Shown piece by piece: positions 12,925 to 26,463 of a stretch of DNA of 38,363 nt. The DNA is taken from contig NW_003119873.1 of NCBI RefSeq assembly GCF_000003605.2, forward strand, positions 1 through 38,363, read 5' to 3'. Within the stretch, counting starts at the first letter, position 1, and every line of letters begins with the position of its first letter. The position numbers and the translations under genes are program-made. The notes below the pieces were generated by a model. It was not told where the DNA came from. It was given only the letters and a program-made list of their open reading frames with translations, and made no database searches. The stretch is from Saccoglossus kowalevskii. Lineage: Eukaryota > Hemichordata > Enteropneusta > Harrimaniidae.

Positions 12925-14033
12925 AGTCAATATAGATGGCACACATAGTGCATCATTCGTTGTCAGATAGAGTAAAATAGATAATATAGATGACACACAC
13001 AGTGCATCATTTGTTGTCAGATAGAGTAAAATAGATAATATAGATGGCACACATAGTGCATCATTCGTTGTCAGATAGAGTAAAATAGATAATATAGATG
13101 GCACACACAGTGCATCATTCGTTGTCAGATAGAGTAAAATAGTCAATATAGATGGCACACATAGTGCATCATTCGCTGTCAGATAGAGTAAAATAGATAA
13201 TATAGATCGCACACACAGTGCATCATTGATTGACAGAAAGAGTGAAATAAATAATATAGATGGCACACATAGTGCATCATTCGCTGTCAGATAGAGTTAA
13301 ATAGATCATATAGATGACACACACAGTGCATCATTCGTTGTCAGATAGAGTAAAACAGATAGTATAGATGACACACATAGTGCATCATTCGTTGTCAGAT
13401 AGAGAAAAATAGATAATATAGATGGCACACATAGTGCATCATTCGTTGTCAGATAGAGTAAAATAGATAATATAGATGACACACATAGTGCATCATTCGT
13501 TGTCAGAGAGAGTAAAATAGATAATATAGATGGCACACAGTGCATCATTCGCTGTCAGATAGAGTAAAATAGATAATATAGATGGCACACATAGTGCATC
13601 ATTCGTTGTCAGATAGAGTAAAATAGATAATATAGATGGCACACACAGTGCATCATTCGTTGTCAGATAGAGTAAAATAGATAATATAGATGGCACACAC
13701 AGTGCATCATTCGTTGTCAGATAGAGTAAAATAGATAATATAGATGACACACACAGTGCATCATTCGTTGTCAGATAGAGTAAAATAGATAATATAGATG
13801 ACACACATAGTGCATCATTCGTTGTCAGAGAGAGTAAAATAGATAATATAGATGGCACACAGTGCATCATTCGTTGTCAGATAGAGTACAATAGACAATA
13901 TAGATGGCACACACAGTGCATCATTCATTGTCAGATAGAGTAAAATAGATAATATAGATGGCACACAGTGCATCATTTGCTGTCAGATAGAGTAAAATAG
14001 TCAATTTTGATGGCACACACAGTGCATCATTCG
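12925..14033. repeat. 1,502-bp tandem higher-order repeat, copy 1
   Basis: Matches 14427-15535 at a constant offset of 1,502 bp. Shared markers are GATCGCACACACA (near 13207 and 14708), CATTGATTGACAGAAAGAG, GAGAAAAATAG and the TCAATTTTGATGG unit (near 13999 and 15501). A related TCAATTTTGATGG unit also occurs near 12123 and 12871, so parts of this block occur at least four times between 12 and 15.5 kb. Confidence 0.88.
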
Positions 14034-14426
14034 TTGTCAGATAGAGTAAAATAGTCAATATAGATGGCACACATAGTGCATCATTCGTTGTCAGATAGAG
14101 TAAAATAGATAATATAGATGGCACACAGTGCATCATTTGCTGTCAGATAGAGTAAAATAGTCAATATAGATGGCACACATAGTGCATCATTCATTGTAAG
14201 ATAGAGTAAAATAGACAATATAGATGGCACACATAGTGAATCATTTGCTGTCAGATAGAGTAAAATAGATAATATAGATGACACACACAGTGCATCATTC
14301 GTTGTCAGATAGAGTAAAATAGATAATATAGATGGCACACACAGTGCATCATTCGTTGTCAGATAGAGTAAAATAGATAATATAGATGGCACACAGAGCA
14401 TCATTTGCTGTCAGATAGAGTAAAAT

Positions 14427-15535
14427 AGTCAATATAGATGGCACACACAGTGCATCATTCGTTGTCAGATAGAGTAAAATAGATAATATAGATGACACAC
14501 ACAGTGCATCATTTGTTGTCAGATAGAGTAAAATAGATAATATAGATGGCACACATAGTGCATCATTCGTTGTCAGATAGAGTAAAATAGATAATATAGA
14601 TGGCACACACAGTGCATCATTCGTTGTCAGATAGAGTAAAATAGTCAATATAGATGACACACATAGTGCATCATTCGCTGTCAGATAGAGTAAAATAGAT
14701 AATATAGATCGCACACACAGTGCATCATTGATTGACAGAAAGAGTGAAATAAATAATATAGATGGCACACATAGTGCATCATTCGCTGTCAGATAGAGTT
14801 AAATAGATAATATAGATGACACACACAGTGCATCATTCGTTGTCAGATAGAGTAAAACAGATAGTATAGATGACACACATAGTGCATCATTCGTTGTCAG
14901 ATAGAGAAAAATAGATAATATAGATGGCACACATAGTGCATCATTCGTTGTCAGATAGAGTAAAATAGATAATATAGATGACACACATAGTGCATCATTC
15001 GTTGTCAGAGAGAGTAAAATAGATAATATAGATGGCACACAGTGCATCATTCGCTGTCAGATAGAGTAAAATAGATAATATAGATGGCACACATAGTGCA
15101 TCATTCGTTGTCAGATAGAGTAAAATAGATAATATAGATGGCACACACAGTGCATCATTCGTTGTCAGATAGAGTAAAATAGATAATATAGATGGCACAC
15201 ACAGTGCATCATTCGTTGTCAGATAGAGTAAAATAGATAATATAGATGACACACACAGTGCATCATTCGTTGTCAGATAGAGTAAAATAGATAATATAGA
15301 TGACACACATAGTGCATCATTCGTTGTCAGAGAGAGTAAAATAGATAATATAGATGGCACACAGTGCATCATTCGTTGTCAGATAGAGTACAATAGACAA
15401 TATAGATGGCACACACAGTGCATCATTCATTGTCAGATAGAGTAAAATAGATAATATAGATGGCACACAGTGCATCATTTGCTGTCAGATAGAGTAAAAT
15501 AGTCAATTTTGATGGCACACACAGTGCATCATTCT
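14427..15535. repeat. 1,502-bp tandem higher-order repeat, copy 2
   Basis: Tandem partner of 12925-14033, almost identical. It ends where this copy reads ATTCTTTGGCAG, near 15533, and copy 1 reads ATTCGTTGTCAG. The segment 14427-15106 reappears at 34050-34729, about 19.6 kb away. Confidence 0.88.
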
Positions 15536-16112
15536 TTGGCAGATAGAGTAAAATAGATAATATAGATGACACACATAGAGCATCATTCGTTGTCAGATAG
15601 AGTAAAATAGATAATATAGATGACACACATAGTGCATCATTCGTTGTCAGATAGAGTAAATTAGACAATATAGATGGCACACACAGTGCATCATTCGTTG
15701 TCAGATAGACTAAAATAGAAAATATAGATGACACACATAGTGCATCATTCGCTGTCAGAGTAAAATAGTTAATATAGATGGCACACAGAGCATCATTTGC
15801 TGTCAGATAGAGTAAAATAGACAATATAGATGACACACACAGTGCATCATTCGCTGTCAGATAGAGTAAAATAGTCAATATAGATGGCACACACAGTGCA
15901 TCATTCGCTGTCAGATAGAGTAAAATAGATAATATAGATGACACACACAGTGCATCATTCGCTGTCAGATAGAGTAAAATAGATAATATAGATGACACAC
16001 ACAGTGCATCATTCGTTGTCAGATAGAGTAAAATAGACAATATAGATGGCACACATAGTGCATCATTCGTTGTCAGATAGAGTAAAATAGATAATATAGA
16101 TGGCACACATAG

Positions 16113-16704
16113 TGCATCATTCGTTGTCAGATAGAGTAAAATAGATAATATAGATGGCACACAGTGCATCATTTGCTGTCAGATAGAGTAAAATAGTCAA
16201 TATAGATGGCACACACAGTGCATAATTCGTTGGCAGATAGAGTAAAATAGATAATATAGATGACACACATAGAGCATCATTCGTTGTCAGATAGAGTAAA
16301 ATAGATAATATAGATGGCACACACAGTGCATCATTCGTTGTCAGATAGACTAAAATAGAAAATATAGATGACACACATAGTGCATCATTCACTGTCAGAT
16401 AGAGTAAAATAGATAATATAGATGGCACACAGAGCATCATTTGCTGTTAGATAGAGTAAAATAGACAATATAGATGACACACACAGTGCATCATTCGCTG
16501 TCAGATAGAATAAAATAGATAATATAGATGGCACACAGAGCATCATTTGCTGTCAGATAGAGTAAAATAGTCAATATAGATGGCACACATAGTGCATCAT
16601 TCGTTGTCAGAGTAAAATAGATAATATAGATGACACACACAAGGCATCATTCATTGTCAGATAGAGTAAAATAGATAATATAGATGGCACACAGTGCATC
16701 ATTC
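16113..16704. repeat. Three-copy higher-order block, copy 2
   Basis: Middle copy of the block at 8449 and 24324, with the same rare-variant set in the same order. A private change is TTTGCTGTTAGATAG near 16441. Its left flank differs from that of the other two copies, placing one boundary close to 16113. Downstream, copy 1 reads TTCGTTG where this copy reads TTCACTG near 16704. Confidence 0.9.
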
Positions 16705-18880
16705 ACTGTCAGATAGAGTAAAATAGATAATATAGATGGCACACAGAGCATCATTTGCTGTCAGATAGAGTAAAATAGACAATATAGATGACACACACAG
16801 TGCATCATTTGCTGTCAGATAGAGTAAAATAGTCAATATAGATGGCACACATAGTGCATCATTCGTTGTCAGATAGAGTAAAATAGATAATATAGATGGC
16901 ACACATAGTGCATCATTTGCTGTCAGATAGAGTAAAATAGTCAATATAGATGGCACACAGTGTATCATTCGTTGTCAGATAGACTAAAGTAGATAATATA
17001 GATGACACACATAGTGCATCATTCGTTGTCAGATAGAGTAAAATAGATAATATAGATGGCACACATAGTGCATCATTTGCTGTCAGATAGAGTAAAATAG
17101 TCAATATAGATGGCACACAGTGCATCATTCGTTGTCAGATAGACTAAAATAGATAATATAGATGACACACATAGTGCATCATTCGCTGTCAGATAGAGTT
17201 AAATAGATAATATAGATGACACACACAGTGCATCATTCGTTGTCAGATAGAGTAAAACAGATAATATAGATGACACACATAGTGCATCATTCGTTGTCAG
17301 ATAGAGTAAAACGGATAATATAGATGACACACATAGTGCATCATTCGCTGTCAGATAGAGTAAAATAGATAATATAGATGGCGCACATAGTGCATCATTC
17401 GTTGTCAGATAGAGTAAAATAGATAATATAGATGGCACACAGTGCATCATTCGTTGTCAGATAGAGTAAAATAAATAATATAGATGGCATACAGTGTATC
17501 ATTCGTTGTCAGATAGAGTAAAATAAATAATATAGATGACACACAGTGCATCATTCGTTGTCAGAGTAAAATAGATAATATAGATGGCACACATAGTGCA
17601 TCATTTGTTGTCAGATAGAGTAAAATAGATAATATAGATGGCATACAGTACATCATTCGTTGTCAGATAGAGTAAAATAAATAATATAGATGACACACAC
17701 AGTGCATCATTCGTTGTCAGATAGAGTAAAATAGATAATATAGATGACACACACAGTGCATCATTCGTTGTCAGATAGAGTAAAATAGATAATATAAATG
17801 GCACACATAGTGCATCATTCGCTGTCAGATAGAGTAAAATAGATAATATAGATGGCACACAGTGCATCATTTGCTGTCAGATAGAGTAAAATAGATAATA
17901 TAGATGGCACACATAGTGCATCATTCGTTGTCAGATAGAGTAAAATAGATAATATAGATGGCACACATAGTGCATCATTCGTTGTCAGATAGAGTAAAAT
18001 AGATAATATAGATGGCACACACAGTGCATCATTCGTTGTCAGATAGAGTAAAATAGATAATATAGATGGCACACACAGTGCAGCATTCGTTGTCAGATAG
18101 AGTAAAATAGATAATATAGATGGCACACATAGTGCATCATTCGTTGTCAGATAGAGTAAAATAGATAATATAGATGACACACACAGTGCATCATTCGTTG
18201 TCAGATAGAGTAAAATAGACAATATAGATGACACACACAGTGCATCATTCGTTGTCAGATAGAGTAAAATAGATAATATAGATGACACACATAGTGCATC
18301 ATTCGTTGTCAGAGAGAGTAAAATAGATAATATAGATGGCACACATAGTGCATCATTTGTTGTCAGATAGAGTAAAATAGTCAATATAGATGGCACACAG
18401 TGCATCATTCGTTGTCAGATAGACTAAAATAGATAATATAGATGACACACATAGTGCATCATTCGCTGTCAGATAGAGTTAAATAGATAATATAGATGAC
18501 ACACACAGTGCATCATTCGTTGTCAGATAGAGTAAAACAGATAATATAGATGACACACATAGTGCATCATTCGTTGTCAGATAGAGTAAAACGGATAATA
18601 TAGATGACACACATAGTGCATTATTCGCTGTCAGATAGAGTAAAATAGATAATATAGATGGCGCACATAGTGCATCATTCGTTGTCAGATAGAGTAAAAT
18701 AGATAATATAGATGGCACACAGTGCATCATTCGTTGTCAGATAGAGTAAAATAGATAATATAGATGGCATACAGTGTATCATTCGTTGTCAGATAGAGTA
18801 AAATAAATAATATAGATGACACACAGTGCATCATTCGTTGTCAGAGTAAAATAGATAATATAGATGGCACACATAGTGCA

Positions 18881-19310
18881 TCATTTGTTGTCAGATAGAG
18901 TAAAATAGATAATATAGATGGCATACAGTGCATCATTCGTTGTCCGATAGAGTAAAATAGATAATATAGATGACACACACAGTGCATCATTCGTTGTCAG
19001 ATAGAGTAAAATAGACAATATAGATGACACACACAGTGCATCATTCGTTGTCAGATAGAGTAAAATAGATAATATAGATGACACACATAGTGCATCATTC
19101 GTTGTCAGAGAGAGTAAAATAGATAATATAGATGGCACACAGTGCATCATTTGTTGTCAGATAGAGTACAATAGACAATATAGATGGCACACACAGTGCA
19201 TCATTCGTTGTCAGATAGAGTAAAATAGACAATATAGATGACACACATAGTGCATCATTCGTTGTCAGAGAGAGTAAAATAGATAATATAGATGGCACAC
19301 AGTGCATCAT
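18881..19310. repeat. CCGATAG-marked block, copy 1 of 4
   Basis: Recognised by GTTGTCCGATAGAG followed by two GACAATATAG units, a CAGAGAGAG unit and GTACAATAGACAAT. It matches 27204-27633 (offset 8,323), 29111-29540 (a further 1,907) and, with one 54-bp unit missing, 32974-33349. Copy number is higher in the right arm, where it was spread by local tandem duplication. Confidence 0.86.
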
Positions 19311-19859
19311 TTGTTGTCAGATAGAGTAAAATAGATAATATAGATGGCATACAGTGTATCATTCGTTGTCAGATAGAGTAAAATAAATAATATAGATGGC
19401 ACACATAGTGCATCATTTGTTGTCAGATAGAGTAAAATAGATAATATAGATGGCATACAGTGCAGCATTCGTTGTCAGATAGAGTAAAATAGATAATATA
19501 GATGACACACACAGTGCATCATTCGTTGTCAGATAGAGTAAAACAGACAATATAGATGACACACACAGTGCATCATTCGTTGTCAGATAGAGTAAAATAG
19601 ATAATATAGACGGCACACATAGTGCATCATTCGTTGTCCGATAGAGTAAAATAGGTAATATAGATGACACACACAGTGCATCATTCGTTGTCAGATAGAG
19701 TAAAATAGACAATATAGATGACACACACAGTGCATCATTCGTTGTCAGATAGAGTAAAATAGATAATATAGATGACACACATAGTGCATCATTCGTTGTC
19801 AGAGAGAGTAAAATAGATAATATAGATGGCACACAGTGCATCATTTGTTGTCAGATAGA

Positions 19860-20410
19860 GTACAATAGACAATATAGATGGCACACACAGTGCATCATTC
19901 GTTGTCAGATAGAGTAAAATAGACAATATAGATGGCACACATAGTGCATCATTTGCTGTCAGATAGAGTAAAATAGTCAATATAGATGGCACACATAGTG
20001 CATCATTCGTTGTCAGATAGAGTAAAATAGATAATATAGATGGCACACATAGTGCATCATTTGCTGTCAGATAGAGTAAAATAGTCAATATAGATGGCAC
20101 ACATAGTGCATCATTCGTTGTCAGATAGAGTAAAATAGATAATATAGATGGCACACACAGTGCATCATTCGCTGTCAGATAGAGTGAAACAAATAATATA
20201 GATGGCACACATAGTGCATCATTCGCTGTCAGATAGAGTTAAATAGATAATATAGATGACACACACAGTGCATCATTCGTTGTCAGATAGTGTAAAACAG
20301 ATAATATAGATGACACACATAGTGCATCATTCGTTGTCAGATAGAGTAAAACGGATAATATAGATGACACACATAGTGCATCATTCGCTGTCAGATAGAG
20401 TAAAATAGAT
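19860..20410. repeat. Higher-order block shared with 31345-31895
   Basis: Matches 31345-31895 at offset 11,485 bp. The shared series alternates TTTGCTG/TAGTCAAT units with TTCGTTG/TAGATAAT units, then gives GTGAAACAAAT, GTTAAATAG, a rare GATAGTGTAAAACAG variant (20288 and 31773) and ACGGATAAT. It links the left and right arms across the diverged segment. Confidence 0.85.
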
Positions 20411-23400
20411 AATATAGATGGCGCACATAGTGCATCATTCGTTGTCAGATAGAGTAAAATAGATAATATAGATGGCACACAGTGCATCATTCGTTGTCAG
20501 ATAGAGTAAAATAGATAATATAGATGGCATACAGTGTATCATTCGTTGTCAGATAGAGTAAAATAAATAATATAGATGACACACAGTGCATCATTCGTTG
20601 TCAGAGTAAAATAGATAATATAGATGGCACACATAGTGCATCATTTGTTGTCAGATAGAGTAAAATAGATAATATAGATGGCATACAGTACATCATTCGT
20701 TGTCAGATAGAGTAAAATACATAAAATAGATGACACACACAGTGCATCATTCGTTGTCAGATAGAGTAAAATAGATAATATAGATGACACACACAGTGCA
20801 TCATTCGTTGTCAGATAGAGTAAAATAGATAATATAAATGGCACACATAGTGCATCATTCGCTGTCAGATAGAGTAAAATAGATAATATAGATGGCACAC
20901 AGTGCATCATTCGCTGTCAGATACAGTAAAATAGATAATATAGATGGCACACATAGTGCATCATTCGCTGTTAGATAGAGTAAAATAGATAATATAGATG
21001 GCACACAGTGCATCATTCGCTGTCAGATAGAGTAAAATAGATAATATAGATGGCACACATAGTGCATCATTCGTTGTCAGATAGAGTAAAATAGATAATA
21101 TAGATGGCACACATAGTGCATCATTCGTTGTCAGATAGAGTAAAATAGATAATATAGATGGCACACACAGTGCAGCATTCGTTGTCAGATAGAGTAAAAT
21201 AGATAATATAGATGACACACACAGTGCATCATTCGTTGTCAGAGTAAAACAGACAATATAGATGACACACACAGTGCATCATTCGTTGTCAGATAGAGTA
21301 AAATAGATAATATAGATGGCACACATAGTGCATCATTCGTTGTCCGATAGAGTAAAATAGATAATATAGATGACACACACAGTGCATCATTCGTTGTCAG
21401 ATAGAGTAAAATAGACAATATAGATGACACACACAGTGCATCATTCGTTGTCAGATAGAGTAAAATAGATAATATAGATGACACACATAGTGCATCATTC
21501 GTTGTCAGAGAGAGTAAAATAGATAATATAGATGGCACACAGTGCATCATTTGTTGTCAGATAGAGTACAATAGACAATATAGATGGCACACACAGTGCA
21601 TCATTCGTTGTCAGATAGAGTAAAATAGACAATATAGATGGCACACATAGTGCATCATTTGCTGTCAGATAGAGTAAAATAGTCAATATAGATGGCACAC
21701 ATAGTGCATCATTCGTTGTCAGATAGAGTAAAATAGATAATATAGATGGCACACATAGTGCATCATTTGCTGTCAGATAGAGTAAAATAGTCAATATAGA
21801 TGGCACACAGTGTATCATTCGTTGTCAGATAGACTAAAATAGATAATATAGATGACACACATAGTGCATCATTCGTTGTCAGATAGAGTAAAATAGATAA
21901 TATAGATGGCACACATAGTGCATCATTTGCTGTCAGATAGAGTAAAATAGTCAATATAGATGGCACACAGTGCATCATTCGTTGTCAGATAGACTAAAAT
22001 AGATAATATAGATGACACACATAGTGCATCATTCGCTGTCAGATAGAGTTAAATAGATAATATAGATGACACACACAGTGCATCATTCGTTGTCAGATAG
22101 AGTAAAACAGATAATATAGATGACACACATAGTGCATCATTCGTTGTCAGATAGAGTAAAACGGATAATATAGATGACACACATAGTGCATTATTCGCTG
22201 TCAGATAGAGTAAAATAGATAATATAGATGGCGCACATAGTGCATCATTCGTTGTCAGATAGAGTAAAATAGATAATATAGATGGCACACAGTGCATCAT
22301 TCGTTGTCAGATAGAGTAAAATAGATAATATAGATGGCATACAGTGTATCATTCGTTGTCAGATAGAGTAAAATAAATAATATAGATGACACACAGTGCA
22401 TCATTCGTTGTCAGAGTAAAATAGATAATATAGATGGCACATATAGTGCATCATTTGTTGTCAGATAGAGTAAAGTAGATAATATAGATGGCACACAGTG
22501 TATCATTCGTTGTCAGATAGAGTAAAATAGATAATATAGATGGCACACATAGTGCATCATTCGCTGTCAGATAGAGTAAAATAGATAATATAGATGGCAC
22601 ACAGTGCATCATTCGCTGTCAGATAGAGTAAAATAGATAATATAGATGGCACACATAGTGCATCATTCGTTGTCAGATAGAGTAAAATAGATAATATAGA
22701 TGGCACACATAGTGCATCATTCGTTGTCAGAGAGAGTAAAATAGATAATATAGATGGCACACACAGTGCAGCATTCGTTGTCAGATAGAGTAAAATAGAT
22801 AATATAGATGACACACACAGTGCATCATTCGTTGTCAGATAGAGTAAAACAGACAATATAGATGACACACACAGTGCATCATTCGTTGTCAGATAGAGTA
22901 AAATAGATAATATAGATGGCACACATAGTGCATCATTCATTGTCCGATAGAGTAAAATAGATAATATAGATGACACACACAGTGCATCATTCGTTGTCAG
23001 ATAGAGTAAAAATAGACAATATAGATGACACACACAGTGCATCATTCGTTGTCAGATAGAGTAAAATAGATAATATAGATGACACACATAGTGCATCATT
23101 CGTTGTCAGAGAGAGTAAAATAGATAATATAGATGGCACACAGTGCATCATTTGTTGTCAGATAGAGTACAATAGACAATATAGATGGCACACACAGTGC
23201 ATCATTCGTTGTCAGATAGAGTAAAATAGACAATATAGATGGCACACATAGTGCATCATTTGCTGTCAGATAGAGTAAAATAGTCAATATAGATGGCACA
23301 CATAGTGCATCATTCGTTGTCAGATAGAGTAAAATAGTCAATATAGATGGCACACAGTGTATCATTCGTTGTCAGATAGACTAAAATAGATAATATAGAT

Positions 23401-24323
23401 GACACACATAGTGCATCATTCGTTGTCAGATAGAGTAAAATAGATAATATAGATGGCACACATAGTGCATCATTTGCTGTCAGATAGAGTAAAATAGTCA
23501 ATATAGATGGCACACAGTGCATCATTCGTTGTCAGATAGAGTAAAATAGATAATATAGATGACACACATAGTGCATCATTCGCTGTCAGATAGAGTTAAA
23601 TAGATAATATAGATGACACACACAGTGCATCATTCGTTGTCAGATAGAGTAAAACAGATAATATAGATGACACACATAGTGCATCATTCGTTGTCAGATA
23701 GAGTAAAACGGATAATATAGATGACACACATAGTGCATTATTCGCTGTCAGATAGAGTAAAATAGATAATATAGATGGCACACAGTGCATCATTTGCTGT
23801 CAGATAGAGTAAAATAGATAATATAGATGGCACACATAGTGCATCATTCGTTGTCAGATAGAGTAAAATAGATAATATAGATGGCACACATAGTGCATCA
23901 TTCGTTGTCAGATAGAGTAAAATAGATAATATAGATGGCACACACAGTGCATCATTCGTTGTCAGATAGAGTAAAATAGATAATATAGATGGCACACACA
24001 GTGCAGCATTCGTTGTCAGATAGAGTAAAATAGATAATATAGATGGCACACATAGTGCATCATTCGTTGTCAGATAGAGTAAAATAGATAATATAGATGA
24101 CACACACAGTGCATCATTCGTTGTCAGATAGAGTAAAATAGACAATATAGATGACACACACAGTGCATCATTCGTTGTCAGATAGAGTAAAATAGATAAT
24201 ATAGATGACACACATAGTGCATCATTCGTTGTCAGAGAGAGTAAAATAGATAATATAGATGGCACACAGTGCATCATTTGTTGTCAGATAGAGTACAACA
24301 GACAATATAGATGGCACACACAG

Positions 24324-24915
24324 TGCATCATTCGTTGTCAGATAGAGTAAAATAGATAATATAGATGGCACACAGTGCATCATTTGCTGTCAGATAGAGT
24401 AAAATAGTCAATATAGATGGCACACACAGTGCATAATTCGTTGGCAGATAGAGTAAAATAGATAATATAGATGACACACATAGAGCATCATTCGTTGTCA
24501 GATAGAGTAAAATAGATAATATAGATGGCACACACAGTGCATCATTCGTTGTCAGATAGACTAAAATAGAAAATATAGATGACACACATAGTGCATCATT
24601 CACTGTCAGATAGAGTAAAATAGATAATATAGATGGCACACAGAGCATCATTTGCTGTCAGATAGAGTAAAATAGACAATATAGATGACACACACAGTGC
24701 ATCATTCGCTGTCAGATAGAATAAAATAGATAATATAGATGGCACACAGAGCATCATTTGCTGTCAGATAGAGTAAAATAGTCAATATAGATGGCACACA
24801 TAGTGCATCATTCGTTGTCAGAGTAAAATAGATAATATAGATGACACACACAAGGCATCATTCATTGTCAGATAGAGTAAAATAGATAATATAGATGGCA
24901 CACAGTGCATCATTC
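24324..24915. repeat. Three-copy higher-order block, copy 3
   Basis: Third copy. Unlike copy 2, it also shares sequence with copy 1 on the left (the GTACAACAGACAAT unit at 24294, matching 8419). On the right it continues, after a two-unit (108-bp) deletion relative to copy 1, into the GGCACTTATAG unit and the long uninterrupted run at 24951. Copies 1 and 3 are therefore the ends of a larger duplication of at least 2 kb. Confidence 0.9.
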
Positions 24916-24950
24916 GTTGTCAGATAGAGTAAAATAGATAATATAGATGG

Positions 24951-25829
24951 CACTTATAGTGCATCATTCGTTGTCAGATAGAGTAAAATAGATAATATAG
25001 ATGGCACACACAGTGCATCATTCGTTGTCAGATAGAGTAAAATAGATAATATAGATGGCACACACAGTGCATCATTCGTTGTCAGATAGAGTAAAATAGA
25101 TAATATAGATGACACACACAGTGCATCATTCGTTGTCAGATAGAGTAAAACAGACAATATAGATGACACACACAGTGCATCATTCGTTGTCAGATAGAGT
25201 AAAATAGATAATATAGATGGCACACATAGTGCATCATTCGTTGTCAGATAGAGTAAAACAGACAATATAGATGACACACACAGTGCATCATTCGTTGTCA
25301 GATAGAGTAAAATAGATAATATAGATGACACACACAGTGCATCATTCGTTGTCAGATAGAGTAAAATAGACAATATAGATGACACACACAGTGCATCATT
25401 CGTTGTCAGATAGAGTAAAATAGATAATATAGATGGCACACACAGTGCATCATTCGTTGTCAGATAGAGTAAAATAGATAATATAGATGGCACACACAGT
25501 GCATCATTCGTTGTCAGATAGAGTAAAATAGATAATATAGATGACACACACAGTGCATCATTCGTTGTCAGATAGAGTAAAACAGACAATATAGATGACA
25601 CACACAGTGCATCATTCGTTGTCAGATAGAGTAAAATAGATAATATAGATGGCACACACAGTGCATCATTCGTTGTCAGATAGAGTAAAATAGACAATAT
25701 AGATGACACACACAGTGCATCATTCGTTGTCAGATAGAGTAAAATAGATAATATAGATGACACACATAGTGCATCATTCGTTGTCAGAGAGAGTAAAATA
25801 GATAATATAGATGGCACACAGTGCATCAT
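24951..25829. repeat. Long run of 54-bp units after CACTTATAG marker, copy 2
   Basis: Shorter counterpart of 9184-10440, lacking seven units. It gives an uninterrupted minus-strand frame of 291 codons of the same 18-residue repeat, which I regard as an artefact of the unit length. A local difference near 25220-25260 (GGCACACATAG followed by CAGACAAT) marks the approximate position of the seven-unit deletion. Confidence 0.85.
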
Positions 25830-26463
25830 TTGTTGTCAGATAGAGTACAATAGACAATATAGATGGCACACACAGTGCATCATTCGTTGTCAGATAGAGT
25901 AAAATAGACAATATAGATGACACACATAGTGCATCATTCGTTGTCAGAGAGAGTAAAATAGATAATATAGATGGCACACAGTGCATCATTTGTTGTCAGA
26001 TAGAGTACAATAGACAATATAGATGGCACACACAGTGCATCATTCGTTGTCAGATAGAGTAAAATAGACAATATAGATGGCACACATAGTGCATCATTTG
26101 CTGTCAGATAGAGTAAAATAGTCAATATAGATGGCACACATAGTGCATCATTCGTTGTCAGATAGAGTAAAATAGATAATATAGATGGCACACATAGTGC
26201 ATCATTTGCTGTCAGATAGAGTAAAATAGTCAATATAGATGGCACACAGTGTATCATTCGTTGTCAGATAGACTAAAATAGATAATATAGATGACACACA
26301 TAGTGCATCATTCGTTGTCAGATAGAGTAAAATAGATAATATAGATGACACACATAGTGCATCATTCGCTGTCAGATAGAGTTAAATAGATAATATAGAT
26401 GACACACACAGTGCATCATTCGTTGTCAGATAGAGTAAAACAGATAATATAGATGACACACAT

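Larger units (their letters stand above)
16913..23793. repeat. Run of variable-length higher-order units
   Basis: A run of related higher-order units anchored by the rare ACGGATAAT variant, which starts at 17311, 18591, 20351, 22161 and 23708. Spacings are 1,280, 1,760, 1,810 and 1,547 bp. Around each anchor the order is GTTAAATAG, CAGATAAT, ACGGATAAT, TTCGCTG and, in most, GGCGCACATAG. Segment matches include 17160-17870 with 20200-20910 (offset 3,040), 16913-17450 with 21763-22300 (offset 4,850) and 21763-22190 with 23310-23740 (offset 1,547). Additional anchors lie at 31836 and 32156. Unit length changes by gain or loss of whole satellite units. Confidence 0.88.
1..26463. repeat. Satellite array, left arm (54-bp unit, about 490 copies)
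   Basis: Continuous head-to-tail tandem repeat with no interruption and no non-repeat DNA. Every unit carries the same landmarks in order: GTGCATCATT, then TCGTTGTCAGATAGAG, then TAAAATAGATAATATAG, then ATGGCACACATA. Lengths are mostly 54 bp, with common 52-bp units (CACACAG instead of CACACATAG) and 50-bp units (GTCAGAGTAAA). Units are typically only a few substitutions apart, which implies strong homogenisation. Subtypes recur in fixed order, giving higher-order blocks annotated separately. No gene, RNA gene or mobile element is visible anywhere in this stretch. The organism and satellite family are not recognised; a eukaryotic heterochromatic location is inferred from the structure. Confidence 0.98.
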
